This document shows, in pieces, positions 1 through 11,051 of a DNA stretch of 64,000 nt. The stretch's first letter is position 1. Every line of letters starts with the position of its first letter. The stretch is from Anomaloglossus baeobatrachus. Its lineage: Eukaryota > Chordata > Amphibia > Anura > Aromobatidae. A model generated the notes under the pieces. The model was not told where the DNA came from. It saw only the letters and a list, made by a program, of their open reading frames with translations, and searched no databases. The stretch is from NCBI RefSeq assembly GCF_048569485.1, contig NC_134357.1:338467078-338531077 (forward strand), in the 5' to 3' direction. The position numbers were made by a program, and so were the translations under genes.

Positions 1-21
1 AATTAGGAATACATTATCTAC

Positions 22-444
22 CTGAGCCTCGCTGGTCTTCCTGCAAGTCTACTTTCTTCTGGACTTGTTCAGGTTTCTTGATGGATTTTGCCAAGACTGG
101 TCTTCTCTTCTTGGCTTTACTGCAGTTCTCTTCCTTCTTTATGTCATGGCTTTCTGCCCAGATGAAATCCTTTGACTTTTTCTTCCCTGGCTCTCTTTGG
201 AAGACCTCTCTTTGTCCCCCGATGAGCTGAAGACGGCTGCTCTCTTCTTGGCTCCCTTCTTCCGATGTGCCTCCATCTCTTCCTCCTTCTTCAGGACAGA
301 TTGTTTGGGCCTCTTGACTGAAGACTTCCTCTCATCATCAGATGTGTCATGGGTAGATCTTCATTTCTTCCCTCCTTCTCTCCTAAACTTCTCTTCTTTT
401 GCATCCATATTATCGCTGTGCTCAGCAGACAACTCCTTCACCAT
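22..444 (-). pseudogene. Candidate decayed first exon of a Lys/Glu-rich protein
   Basis: On the minus strand an ATG at 444 opens a very charged reading (MVKELSAEHSDNMDAKEEK...) that meets TGA at 361-363, continues in the same frame as RSTHDTSDDERKSSVKRPKQ and further K/E/R/S-rich codons, and near position 188 must change frame to stay charged (KKSKDFIWAESHDIKKEE...). It ends at a good splice donor, CAG|GTAGAT, with the exon edge at 22. The consistent basic/acidic composition over about 140 codons is hard to get by chance and argues for a former coding exon. Frogs carry many kinase-like genes with such K/E-rich N-termini; that link is a guess. One stop and one frameshift suggest a pseudogene. 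The plus-strand ORF here is the antisense shadow. Confidence 0.33.
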
Positions 445-481
445 CGCTGGTCACATCCAACTGTCACTCACTGACGTTCAG

Positions 482-1378
482 ATGTAAACATTCCAACTGC
501 CCTGGCTGCACGGCAATCCACCAGTCATGAGATTTAATTATATAAATCTATGTCAGGTGTTCTGCAGAATACAAGAGGCCACTATTACTTATAGCAGCAG
601 ATCTGCACCAAGTGGCCATTTGTGTCTGCTACTACAGAACATCCTATGGGTGTAATCCATCTCATCTCAATAAGATGAAAGTTTTCCATCCCTGTATGTC
701 CTATAGACATAAAGTATGTATTACTATTTATATATGGGTTATGGTAAACATGGGCTATCTGTGATGACCACTCATATGTAAATCTTTCTTGTTATTATAA
801 TTTCCAATTGGTTTAATCTTTCTTTGTACTTTCATTGAACACAATTTATGATTTATGTCACTGATAATGGAAAAAATAAATCTGCAATGATGAACTGATG
901 AATATATTAAATACTGGTATAACTATCAGGTCTTATGTAATCCAGTTTGTACGGAAAACAGTGACAAAAAGAAATTGTAAAACCATTATAGAATGCAGCA
1001 AGTTTCAGTGTTTTGATCATTTTCAATCATTTTATTGAATTTGTTCTACTTTTAGTATATATTAAAGATTGCTTTTTCTAATATAATTGACAGATGTTAT
1101 TGGTAATACATACGCTTTATATGCTATTGTGTTTTCCTGGTTTCCAGTTGAGCGTTTTCCAAGTCAGGCATCCTCCATTCATCTACTCCTGGGTGCAGTG
1201 TTGCATTAACCCTTTATACCTCCGTCAGCGGCTCAGGTTACTACATCTGACCCCTTCTGCTCAAGACATGATATTTATCCATGAAACCAACTTATAGTTC
1301 CTATTGCTTATATCACTGAGTAATATCCGTGTTGATTTACAATGAAAACACAATAAAAAAAAGATTAAAAAAGTAACT
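482..1378. other. No gene or repeat recognised
   Basis: AT-rich sequence with no ORF of note and no terminal repeats that I can pair. It may be old decayed repeat or host intergenic DNA. Confidence 0.5.
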
Positions 1379-1553
1379 TACAGTGGAAACTCGCTTAACG
1401 AGTAACCCAGTTAACGAGAATTTCGCTTAACAAGCAAAGCTTTCTGTAAATTTTTAACTCGGTTTACAAGAAAGCTCTGTACGAGCAAAATACTCACCGC
1501 ACACACTTCCGATTCCATACATCCACCGCGCTCTAACCCACTCTTGCAGTCCG

Positions 1554-1615
1554 CACAAACACATACAAGCACACACAAGCACGCACAAACACACACAAAC
1601 ACACACACATACAGT
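1554..1615. repeat. CA-rich microsatellite
   Basis: Interrupted acacaaac/acacac run inside the left arm of the palindromic element. Its counterpart in the right arm is the TG-rich run at 5528-5632, so it belonged to the element before the LTR insertion. Confidence 0.85.
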
Positions 1616-1875
1616 ATTATGCTCACCTTACCTTCCGTTCCATCGCCGGCCTCATGGTTCTTGTAGTTCCCCAGTACATTGCAACGAGGGAGGAATCCTC
1701 ACGGCGAACTACAAGATCCAGGAACGGAAGGTAAGGTGAGCATAATATGTGTACCTTCCGTTCCATCGCCGGCCTCCTGGGTCCTGTAGTTTGCCGGTAT
1801 AGGCTGTGCATCGGCAACCATAGCGACGAAGCAGGAACTTCCTCTGTCATCGCTACTCAAAGGCATCGCTGAGCA

Positions 1876-2667
1876 TGTAATAACCTGCAGGTAACGGGAT
1901 ACACAAGGACTGCACGGAACCACGGGGGTTAATCAATGCAAATTTAATAATGTATTGCACAACACAGGTAGAGGAAAAGTGTGGGAAGGGGAGAAAAGCG
2001 GGAATGTGCACAGCAGTACAGATAATGCAATATACATACAACTACTTTGAATAACTTGTCAAGGGTAGGAAGCCTCAGATTGTACTCCCAAAAGCAAAAC
2101 ACAGAAATCCTTATTAAACAAAAAAACGCAGAGTCCTTGTTATTTTACTTGTATAACACAGTGCAGAGTCTTTTCCTATCTGTCCCTAACTAAAAGTAGT
2201 GTGCACACTTAACTGCAGATTTCAGCGTGGGGTACCTCGTCACCGTTGGGGCCCGTATTCCGCTGGCAGACACCTCTAAAGTTCAGTCTTTGTCCCGGGT
2301 CTGTAATTTGCACGTGCTGTCTGGCTCCTCGCTCCACATCCAGCCTCTTTGGATCTGTGTCTTGGGGGGGACACCACGCAACACTCTGAGGTACTTGGAC
2401 CTCGGAAAAACAGGGCAGACAGAGGCCTTCTATCTTACAGCCCACTCCAGCACACTCCTCTCAGCAAAACACAGCCACATGTAGACTCCTCCTCCTCCTG
2501 TTGCAGACTCAATCAAGTCACTTCAGCAGCAGGACTTTTTCCCGCTGTTCTCTGTTTTGACAGCAGGTGGCAGCATAACACAAGGAAGTCCACCAAACAG
2601 TCTTTTAACCTATATATATATATTTTTATATATATATACATATATATAAATGTTAACAGGTCTTACA
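1876..2667 (-). repeat. 3' LTR of the 1876-5373 Gypsy element
   Basis: 792 bp, nearly identical to 4516-5373. It contains an (AT)n run at about 2609-2650 close to the edge that abuts the polypurine tract. Confidence 0.92.
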
Positions 2668-2681
2668 TTTCCCCCCCTCTT
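2668..2681 (-). promoter_or_regulatory. Polypurine tract of the Gypsy element
   Basis: On the minus strand this reads as A/G only (AAGAGGGGGGGAAA) immediately before the 3' LTR, the usual place for plus-strand DNA priming in LTR elements. Confidence 0.7.
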
Positions 2682-2684
2682 TAA

Positions 2685-3950
2685 CCTCGGCCGTCCCGGC
2701 CGATACACTCCTGAGGCACTCTGCAAAGGGGCACACGGTGGCAACTCCTGTCCTGCTTCACAACCTGTTGCTTGGGAGCCAATGTCGTGAAACAGGATTC
2801 AGTGACAGAACACACAAATTCATCTGCCAAGTACCGATCAGGGGGAATACCAGCATTAGCCCGCTCAGTCCGGCGTGGTACTACGGCTAAGTCACCAGAC
2901 GTCAGCACCGTATCAGGGAGTACAGTATTCTCGTCCCCATCTCTGGCGATTGGTGACTCCTGCTCTGCAGGGGTGGCACCTGTGTCTTGAACGGATGGGG
3001 GTGTGGATCTCTCCCAGTCTGCTGGGTTGGTCGGGGCCCGCCACCATTCTTCATTGTCAGAGCCCTCTTCGAAGGTAACAGGAACAGGCACGGGCACCGT
3101 CTCCGAGGTACTTTGTCTGGTCCTGTCTTCTGAATAGCAGGGCCTCAGCATATTACGATGCAGGATGAGGGTGCCGCCTCTTTGCTCGCCTCTCACTTCG
3201 TATACTGATCCATGGGGCGAGATTCTTCTGATCACAATGTACGGCTCTGTTTTCCAGCGCTCGCTCAACTTGTTTCTCGGGTGTTTCTCTGCAACTAGTA
3301 CTCGGTCCCCTGGCAAGAACGGGGTTTCACACACAGGTTTCCGCTGCGGGTGTGTCTTTTCTTGCAACCGCTTGGTGACAATTCGATGGATAGTCTCCAG
3401 CCGTCGACGGTGACAATCAACCCAGGAACCTACGCTCTGACCTTCACTGATCTCGGGGGGAGCTAGGTTCAGCTCTTCAATGCCTCTTCCGGCTCTTCCA
3501 AACAGTAGCACGTACGGGGTGTACCCAGTGGTGGAGTGGACACGATTATTGTACGCCCACACGAGTTCTGCGAGATAGCCGGGCCAGTGATTCTTACGAT
3601 CATCCTCCAACGTGCGTAGCATTTGTAGGAGGGTCCGGTTAAATCTCTCGCAGGCTCCGTTGCCCTGTGGATGATAAGGCGTAGTCCTTGACTTCTGCAT
3701 TCCGTAAATCCTTTGCAGCTCTCTCATGACACTGCCCTGAAAGCAAGCTCCTTGGTCAGAATGTATTCTTTTGGGGCAGCCGTACACCCGGATAAAGTCA
3801 TCACTGATGGCTCGAGCAGCTGATTCAGCCGTCTGATCTCTGGTGGGCGTCACCACCGCAAATTTGGAGAAGTGATCTGTCATCACAAGGCAGAACTGAT
3901 AGCCCCGGTGGGAGTGGCCAATCTTGAGATAATCGATCATGAGTACTTCC
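2685..3950 (-). pseudogene. Integrase region of the 1876-5373 Gypsy element
   Basis: The minus-strand reading holds the core of a Ty3/Gypsy integrase: a first catalytic Asp in the DYLKIGHS region, a second in HSDQGACF, and the Glu in NGACERFNRT, with the typical RTTPYHPQGNG block between them. A GPY/F-like module (PGDRVLVAEKHPRNKLSERW) and an acidic, low-complexity tail follow. The N-terminal zinc-binding part and all upstream pol domains are not visible. In an intact family member this enzyme would insert the cDNA into the genome. This is part of a fossil element. Confidence 0.85.
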
Positions 3951-4009
3951 AACGGCTCTTTGGTTACAATAGTCTGTACTGGTGCTTGCTGTGGAGGAGC
4001 CTTACTTAA

Positions 4010-4470
4010 CTCGCAGGAACGGCACAGTATAACCGGGGGTTTGTGCTAGCTCTGGCTCTGCTGTAAGCATTTGTCTCATTATTCTCTGGAGTGCATTTGC
4101 ATACTGTGGCAGACCTTCTTCTTCACCCTGCAGCCTGTAGAACAGTTGCGCCTGTAAATCTCCTGCTTCTGGTTTCCCGCCATACACTCTCTCAAGAATC
4201 TTCACCACCTGCTCTAACGTCTTTCGTTCACTCTCAGGGCGCAATAAAATAGTCTCTTGAGCATGGCCTTCAAGGGCAATCAACAGTATCTCCCCTTGAT
4301 TTTCTGCAGTCACTCCTGCTACTCTCAACATGCCCCTCACTCTCTGCGCCCAGTCATGGAGAGGTACATTGTTGCCAGTAAATTTTGGTATATGGGTCAG
4401 CATAGCCCCCAGGGACAGCTGCCTTGCTGGTATTCCCCCATCAGGTTGTATTAGTACACCTCCCTGTCCG
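4010..4470 (-). pseudogene. Gag-like remnant of the 1876-5373 Gypsy element
   Basis: About 150 codons resembling the capsid end of a vertebrate Gypsy/PNMA-type gag: the block IPKFTGNNVPLHDWAQRVRG followed by helices (LLIALEGHAQETILL, LQAQLFYRLQGEEEGL, YANALQRIMRQM). It lies directly inside the 5' LTR and primer site, the expected place for gag. No zinc knuckle is seen. It is a fossil remnant. Confidence 0.75.
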
Positions 4471-4495
4471 TCCATTGTTCCGTACCAGCCTGCGT

Positions 4496-4513
4496 ATCCT
4501 GCCGACTACGCCA
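4496..4513 (-). promoter_or_regulatory. Primer binding site matching a tRNA-Ser 3' end
   Basis: Two bases inside the 5' LTR, the minus strand reads TGGCGTAGTCGGCAGGAT. From memory, vertebrate serine tRNAs end ...ATCCTGCCGACTACG followed by CCA, an 18-base complement. This fixes the orientation of the element and suggests serine tRNA as its primer. Confidence 0.7.
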
Positions 4514-4515
4514 AA

Positions 4516-5373
4516 TGTAATAACCTGCAGGTAACGGGATACGCAAGGACTGCACGGAACCACGGGGGTTAATCAATGCAAATTTAATAATGTATTGCAC
4601 AACACAGGTACAGGAAAAGTGTGGGAAGGGGAGAAAAGCGGGAATGTGCACAGCAGTACAGATAATGCAATATACATACAACTACTTTGAATAACTTGTC
4701 AAGGGTAGGAAGCCTCAGATTGTACTCCCAAAAGCAAAACACAGAAATCCTTATTAAACAAAAAAACGCAGAGTCCTTGTTATCTTACTTGTATAACACA
4801 GTGCAGAGTCTTTTCCTATCTGTCCCTAACTAAAAGTAGTGTGCACACTTAACTGCAGATTTCAGCGTGGGGTACCTTGTCACCGTTGGGGCCCGTATTC
4901 CGCTGGCAGACACCTCTAAAGTTCAGTCTTTGTCCCTGGTCTGTAACTTGCACGTGCTGCCTGGCTCCTCGCTCCACATCCAGCCTCTTTGGATCTGTAA
5001 TTTCGTAATTTGCACGTGCTGTCTGGCTCCTCGCTCCACATCCAGCCTCTTTGGATCTGTGTCTTGGGGGGGACACCACGCAACACTCTGAGGTACTTGG
5101 ACCTCGGAAAAACAGGGCAGACAGAGGCCTTCTATCTTACAGCCCACTCCAGCACACTCCACTCTGCAAAACACAGCCACAAGTAGACTCCTCCTCCTCC
5201 TGTTGCAGACTCAATCAAGTCACTTCAGCAGCAGGACTTTTTCCCGCTGTTCTCTGTTTTGACAGCAGGTGGCAGCATAACACAAGGAAGTCCACCAAAC
5301 AGTCTTTTAACCTATATATATATATATTTTTATATATATATATACATATATATAAATGTTAACAGGTCTTACA
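4516..5373 (-). repeat. 5' LTR of the 1876-5373 Gypsy element
   Basis: 858 bp, longer than its partner mainly because a segment of about 60 bp (gcacgtgctgtctggctcct...) is present in tandem near 4948-5060. It also holds an (AT)n run at about 5314-5357. Confidence 0.92.
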
Positions 5374-5527
5374 AGCAATTAGAGGCAAGCGGCTCCTGAC
5401 TTTGACGTCAGCGCTCTGGCATGGAAGTTCCTCCCTCGTCGTGATGGTAACCCGATACACACCCCGTACAAGCGAACAGTAAGTCCCAGGAGACCGGCGA
5501 TGGAACGGAAGGTAAGGTGAGCATAAT

Positions 5528-5632
5528 ATGTGCATGTGCTTGTGTGTTTGTGTGTGTTTGTGTTTGTGTGTGTTTGTGTGTGTTTGTATGAGTTTGTGTG
5601 TGTTTGTACGTGTTTGTGTATGTGTGGAATAA
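5528..5632. repeat. TG-rich microsatellite
   Basis: Runs of tgtgtgtttg inside the right arm of the palindromic MITE, mirroring the CA-rich run at 1554-1615. Confidence 0.85.
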
Positions 5633-6214
5633 CACAATAGGGGACCAGGATGGGACATTTAACAAGTTGTGGAACGAATTGTCTGCATTGCAATGATTTC
5701 CTATGGGAAATCTTGCTTTGCTGAACAAGTAACTTGGTTAACAAGCACAGTCCCAGAACGGATTGTTCTCGTTAACCAAGGTTCCACTGTATATGTATCC
5801 TGTGTTGTTTCCATACAGTTCTAAGGACCAAAATTTAAAGGGATTTTTTAAATATACAGATAAGTCCATATATATTTGGACACTGACACAAATTTTGTTT
5901 TTTTTTCACCTGTTTACTGAAACATATTCAAGTTATAGTTATTTAATGGACATGGACATAGTCCTGACTTTTCTCTTTCCTTTGAGGGTATCACATTAGA
6001 ATTGGATGAAGGGTTTATGAGTTTCAGCTCCTTTACATGTGCCACTCGGGTTTTAAAGGGCCCAAAAGTTATTGGACAATTGACTCTCAGGCTGTTTCAT
6101 GAGCCGATGGGGGCAATTCCTTTGTTATTTCATTTTCAATTAAGCACATAAAAGGCCTGGAGTTAATTTGAGGTGTGGTGCTTGCATTTTGAAGTTTTGA
6201 CTGAGAAATAAACA

Positions 6215-7160
6215 TGCGGTTAAAGGAGCTCTCCATGCCGGTGAATTGCTACAATATTAGGAGTGACTAAATCTACAGTTTGGTACATCCTGAGAAAGAA
6301 AATAAGCTCTGGTGACTTCAACAACGCAAAAAGACCTGGACGCTCACAGCTAACAACAGTGGTGGATGATCGCAGAATAATTACCATGGTGAAGAGAAAC
6401 CCCTTCATAATATCCAATTAAGTGAACAACACTCTCTAGGATGTAGGATTATCAATATCTAAATCTACCATGAAGAGAAGACTGCATGAAAGAAAATACA
6501 AAGGGTTCCCTGCATGGTGCAAACCACTCATAAGCTTCAAGAAGAAGAAGGCTAGATTGGACTTAGTTTAAAAAAAATCATAAAAACCAGCACAGTTCTG
6601 GAAGAACATTCTTTGGACAGATGAAACAAAGATCAACCTCTACCAGAATGATGGAAATAAAAAAAGTATGGAGAAAGCATGGTACAGCTCATCATCCAAA
6701 GAACACCACATCATCAATAAAACACGATGGAGGCAGTGTGATGGCCAGGCATACATGGCTGCCAGTAGCACTGGGTCTTTAGTGCTTATTGATGATGTGA
6801 CACAGGACAGAAGCAGCCGGATGAATTCTGGGGTTTTCAGACACACTGTGTGCTCAAATCCAGCCAAATGTAGCCAAACTGATTGGTCGGCCTTTCATAA
6901 TACAGATGGACAATGACCCAAAACATAAAGCCAAAGCAACACAGGAGTTTATAAAAGCAAAGAAGTGCAATATTCTTGAATGTCATCACCTGATCTCAAC
7001 CCAATAGAGCCGCATATTAATTGTTAAAGGCTAAACTTCAACCGCTGCAGTAAAGGCCGGGAGAGCATTAAAAAGGAGGAAACACAGCATGGTGATGTCC
7101 ATGAGCTCAAGACTTCAGGCAGTCATTGCCAACAAAGGGCTTCCAACCAAGTAATATAAA
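6215..7160 (+). pseudogene. Tc1 transposase pseudogene
   Basis: Recognisable pieces in order on the plus strand: a helix-turn-helix piece near 6260 (VTKSTVWYILRKKISS), the catalytic block WKNILWTDETKINL near 6600-6640, MDNDPKHKAKATQEFIK near 6905-6950 carrying the second Asp, and SSPDLNPIE near 6980-7010 with the catalytic Glu. They fall in different frames and are broken by stops (for example around 6570-6585 and 6915-6930), so no active protein can be made. The spacing of motifs is that of a DD34E Tc1 enzyme. Confidence 0.85.
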
Positions 7161-7402
7161 TTAACATTTTATTTCCAAATATTTAATTTGTCCAATTACT
7201 TTTGAGCCCCAGAAATGAAGGGATTGAGTTTACAAAATTCTTTACTTTGCCACATTTTTATACAATCATTTTGTACAACTCATTGAATTAAAGCTGAAAG
7301 TCTGAACGTCCACTGCATCTGAATTGTTTTGTTCAAAATCCATCTTGGTAATGTACAGAACTAAAATGTGAAAAATGTTGTCTCTGTACAAATATATATG
7401 GA

Positions 7403-7787
7403 TCAAATAAAGAAAAAGACCTGCACCGCCAGCCTTACGGTTACCTTGTGGTTTTCACACACGTGCAGTGGATGGGGTTTACAGCGCTTAGTTAGCTCCG
7501 GATGCAACGTGCACGTCAGGAAAGAACATCATTGTCGATAATCCGTATAAAAAATAAGGAAACCTGACTGCATACAGCTGCTGTGCCAGAAGAATTTATT
7601 TAGGAAATTTCTCCATAAGTGCAGGTAAATTCAGCGGGAGGTGACCTGGATGCGAGTCCCTCCGGAGGGACTCACATCCAGGTCACCTCCCGCTGATTTT
7701 ACCTGCACTTATGGAGAAATTTCCTAAATAAATTCTTCCGGCACAGCAGCTGTATGCAGTCAGGTTTCCTTATTTTTTATACAGATT
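7403..7787. mobile_element. 385-bp insert with 15-bp flanking direct repeats and a giant hairpin
   Basis: The 15 bases acaaatatatatgga occur at 7388-7402 and again at 7788-7802, inside the right end of the Tc1 copy. What lies between is therefore a later insertion with a 15-bp target duplication, a length typical of target-primed retrotransposition rather than of most DNA transposons. The first 135 bp have no recognised homology (they begin tcaaataaagaaaaagacc); the rest is the hairpin at 7539-7788. No ORF. It could be a SINE/LINE-derived or snap-back product; the family is unknown. Confidence 0.6.
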
Positions 7788-7788
7788 A
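7539..7788. repeat. Near-perfect 250-bp palindrome
   Basis: Two arms of about 125 bp meet with no spacer at 7663/7664 (centre tccctccggaggga). I count only about four mismatches between the arms. Such a structure can extrude as a cruciform, and near-identity of the arms implies recent origin or arm-to-arm correction. Confidence 0.93.
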
Positions 7789-7830
7789 CAAATATATATG
7801 GACCTAACTGTAGGTGACTTAGGCTTAAAC

Positions 7831-8021
7831 CATTGTTCCTCAACTCCAGTTTTTGGGGCCAATAACAGATCATACTTTCATGATTTTCTTTACTATTATA
7901 CAGGAGAGAGAACTTTCTGTGACTTCTGCTGTCTATAATTCCATCCCCTGTGCAATGCTAAGGAAATCCAGAAGACATGGTCTGTTCGAGAGTCCGTGAG
8001 GACTGGAGGTGAGGAACGTTG
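7831..8021. mobile_element. Degenerate hAT-type MITE
   Basis: Starts cattgttcctcaactccag and ends ctggaggtgaggaacgttg. It matches, end to end, the cleaner copy at 20689-20874 (CAGAGGTCCCCAACTCCAG...), including the shared inner motif gcaatgctaaggaaatcc. No clear 8-bp duplication remains. Confidence 0.65.
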
Positions 8022-8039
8022 GTGTAGGCCATCTATATA

Positions 8040-8252
8040 CAGTGCTGGCCAAAAGTATTGGCACCCCTGTAATTCTGTCAGATAATACTCAGTTTCTTCC
8101 TGAAAATTATTGCAATCACAAATTCTTTGGTATTATTATCTTCAATTATTTTGCTTGCAATGAAAAAACACAAAAGAGAATGAAACAAAAATCAAATCAT
8201 TGATGATTTCACACAAAACTCCAACAATGGGCCAGACAAAAGTATTGGCTCC
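8040..8252. repeat. Terminal inverted repeat of the complete Tc1 (transposase 3' side)
   Basis: Pairs with 9443-9650. The outer transposase-site-like motif is at 8040-8069, and the inner direct-repeat copy (gacaaaagtattggctcc) is at 8235-8252. Confidence 0.85.
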
Positions 8253-8258
8253 TTTAGC

Positions 8259-9350
<1,092 letters not shown>

Positions 9351-9442
9351 TCAACTGGCTGCAAGTTTGATTTTGTTATTTCTAACACCTGTTAGGTGCC
9401 ACAGGTAAGTTACAGATGCTGGCATCACGTGATTTTTCAAAC

Positions 9443-9650
9443 TGTGCCAATACTTTTGTCCACCCCCTTTATTATGTTTGGTGTGGAATTATATCCAATT
9501 TGGCTTTATGACAATTTTTTTTTTTTTCATTTAAGACAAATTAAGTGAAGATAATAATACCAAAGAATTTGTGATTGCAATCATTTTCAAGAAGAAACTG
9601 AGTATTATCTGACAGAATTGCAGGGGTGCCAATACTTTTGGCCAGCACTA
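9443..9650. repeat. Terminal inverted repeat of the complete Tc1 (transposase 5' side)
   Basis: Inverse of 8040-8252. The inner copy (gccaatacttttgtccac) lies near 9445-9465 and the outer copy at 9621-9650. Confidence 0.85.
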
Positions 9651-9811
9651 TATATCCATGAAGGTCCAGTGCCGGAAGCAGAGCTCCAAGCTTTGTATAT
9701 TAGCTGTGTCAGGTACAATGAACTCACCTTGAATATCCTGCACAGACACTGCAAAATGTACAAAGCTGTGTCTGGTCATCAAAAAGGAATATCAAAGTTC
9801 TGGAATACCCC

Positions 9812-11051
9812 TTAACCCCTTCACGACCCATGACGGATATATCATGGGCAGGTCGCAGCGATCCATGCACATATTAGCTGTTTTTAACAGCTGACATGTG
9901 CGCCTGCAAGTTACAAGTGGAATTGCTTCCACCTTCAACTTTTAACCCCTTACATCTCGCTGCCAAAGTCTGGCAGCGAGATGTATATGCGTGCGGCCAT
10001 TACTTTTACTTACCACCGCCCCCCACCGGAAGTCATGTGCGTGATCACGTGACTTTCGGTGGTTGCCATAGTAGCACAGGGTTATGTGATGACTCCTGTA
10101 GCTGGCATGAAGTGCTTTCAGTTTCACTCGGTCCGGAGCCAAGTGAAGCAGAAAGTGAGCATATCTGCTGTATAGCTGTGATCAGAAGATAGGGCAGAGC
10201 GATCGGATTGTTGATCCATAAAGCCACCTAGGGGGACTAGTAAAATTTAAAAAAATGTAAAAAAAAAAGTTTTAAAAAATATAAAAAAAAAACAAACCTA
10301 AAAGTTCATATCACCCCCCCCTTTCACCCCATTGAAAATTAAAGGGTTAAATAAATAAAAAAAATATACACATATTTGGTATCGCCGAGTTCAGAATTGC
10401 CCGATCTATCAAAATGTAAAATTAATTAATCTGATCAGTAAACGGTGTTGCGGAAAAAAAATTTCAAACGCCAAAATTACGTTTTTTGGTCGCCGCAAGT
10501 TTTGTGCAAAATGCAATAACAGACGATAAAAACATAGCATCTGAGCAAAAATGGTACCATTAAAAATTTCATCTCGAGACGCAAAAAATAAGTCGTCACT
10601 GAACTATAGATCCCAAAAAATGAGAACGCTACAGGTTTCGGAAAATGGCGCAAAACGTACGCCACTTTTATTGGACAAGCTTGTGAATTTTTTTAACCCC
10701 TTAGATACAAGTAAACCTATACATGTTTTGTGTCTACAAACTCGCACCGACGTCAGGCATCACACTGACACATCAGTTTTACCATATAGTGAACATGGTG
10801 AATAAAATATCCCAAAAACTATTGTGCGATCACACTTTTTTTTGCAGTTTTTCCACAATTGGAATTTTTTTGCTGTTTTCCAGTACACTATATGGTAAAA
10901 CATATGGTTTTATTTAAAAGTACAACTCATCCCGCAAAAAACAAGCCCTCATATGGCAAGATTGACGGAAAAATAAAAAAGTTACGGCTCTTGGAAGAAG
11001 GGGAGCAAAAAAAAAAAAATATGGAAAATGCCCGGGGGCTGAAGGGGTTAT
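9812..11051. mobile_element. Non-autonomous TTAA-type (piggyBac-like) element
   Basis: Left edge TTAACCCCTTCACGACC at 9812; right edge GGGGGCTGAAGGGGTTAT near 11051, so both ends carry inverted AACCCCTTCA. TTAA is clear on the left and nearly intact on the right. The interior is AT-rich with poly-A-like runs and a motif (tttggtatcgccgagttcag) shared with the copy at 53489-55193. No transposase. The piggyBac assignment rests on TTAA and is tentative. Confidence 0.55.

Larger units (their letters stand above)
1876..5373 (-). mobile_element. Ty3/Gypsy LTR element, minus strand, broken and internally short
   Basis: Two LTRs (1876-2667 and 4516-5373), each TG...CA in plus-strand reading, bracket a 1.85-kb interior read on the minus strand. 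A 4-bp target duplication AGCA lies at 1872-1875 and 5374-5377. The interior has a primer site at 4496-4513, a gag-like stretch, an integrase stretch and a polypurine tract next to the left LTR. No protease, reverse transcriptase or RNase H is recognisable, so the copy is a broken, non-autonomous fossil. The LTRs differ by only about a dozen substitutions over roughly 790 aligned bases apart from length variation, which points to a recent insertion. It sits near the middle of a palindromic MITE. Confidence 0.9.
1381..5789. mobile_element. Palindromic Tc1/mariner-type MITE (pogo/Tigger-like ends), split by an LTR element
   Basis: The ends are imperfect inverted copies: CAGTGGAAACTCGCTTAACG at 1381 and the reverse of CAGTGGAACCTTGGTTAACG ending at 5789. 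TA lies directly outside both ends (1379-1380 and 5790-5791), the target duplication of Tc1/mariner elements. Without the LTR element at 1876-5373 the rest is about 910 bp and largely palindromic: the stretch near 1745-1850 (ttccatcgccggcctcctgg) returns inverted near 5485-5510. No transposase remains. A further internal inverted copy of the ggaacggaaggtaaggtgag motif lies at 1620-1760. The class call rests on the ends and TA; the pogo/Tigger assignment is tentative. Confidence 0.62.
5857..7810 (+). mobile_element. Decayed Tc1-like transposon
   Basis: Inverted ends: CAGATAAGTCCATATATATT at 5857 and AATATATATGGACCTAACTG ending at 7810. TA lies outside both (5855-5856, 7811-7812). The plus strand carries a decayed transposase between about 6215 and 7160. 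A later insert at 7403-7787 sits close to the right end. Without it the element is about 1.57 kb, normal for Tc1. Confidence 0.88.

Noticed and set aside
197-487. Plus-strand ORF of 96 codons (MEDLSLSPDELKTAALF)
   Set aside because: The opposite strand carries a charged reading with an ATG and splice donor that explains the composition better. The plus-strand reading has no domain.
5359-5744. Minus-strand ORFs rich in THTNTHKH
   Set aside because: Translation of the TG-rich microsatellite at 5528-5632.
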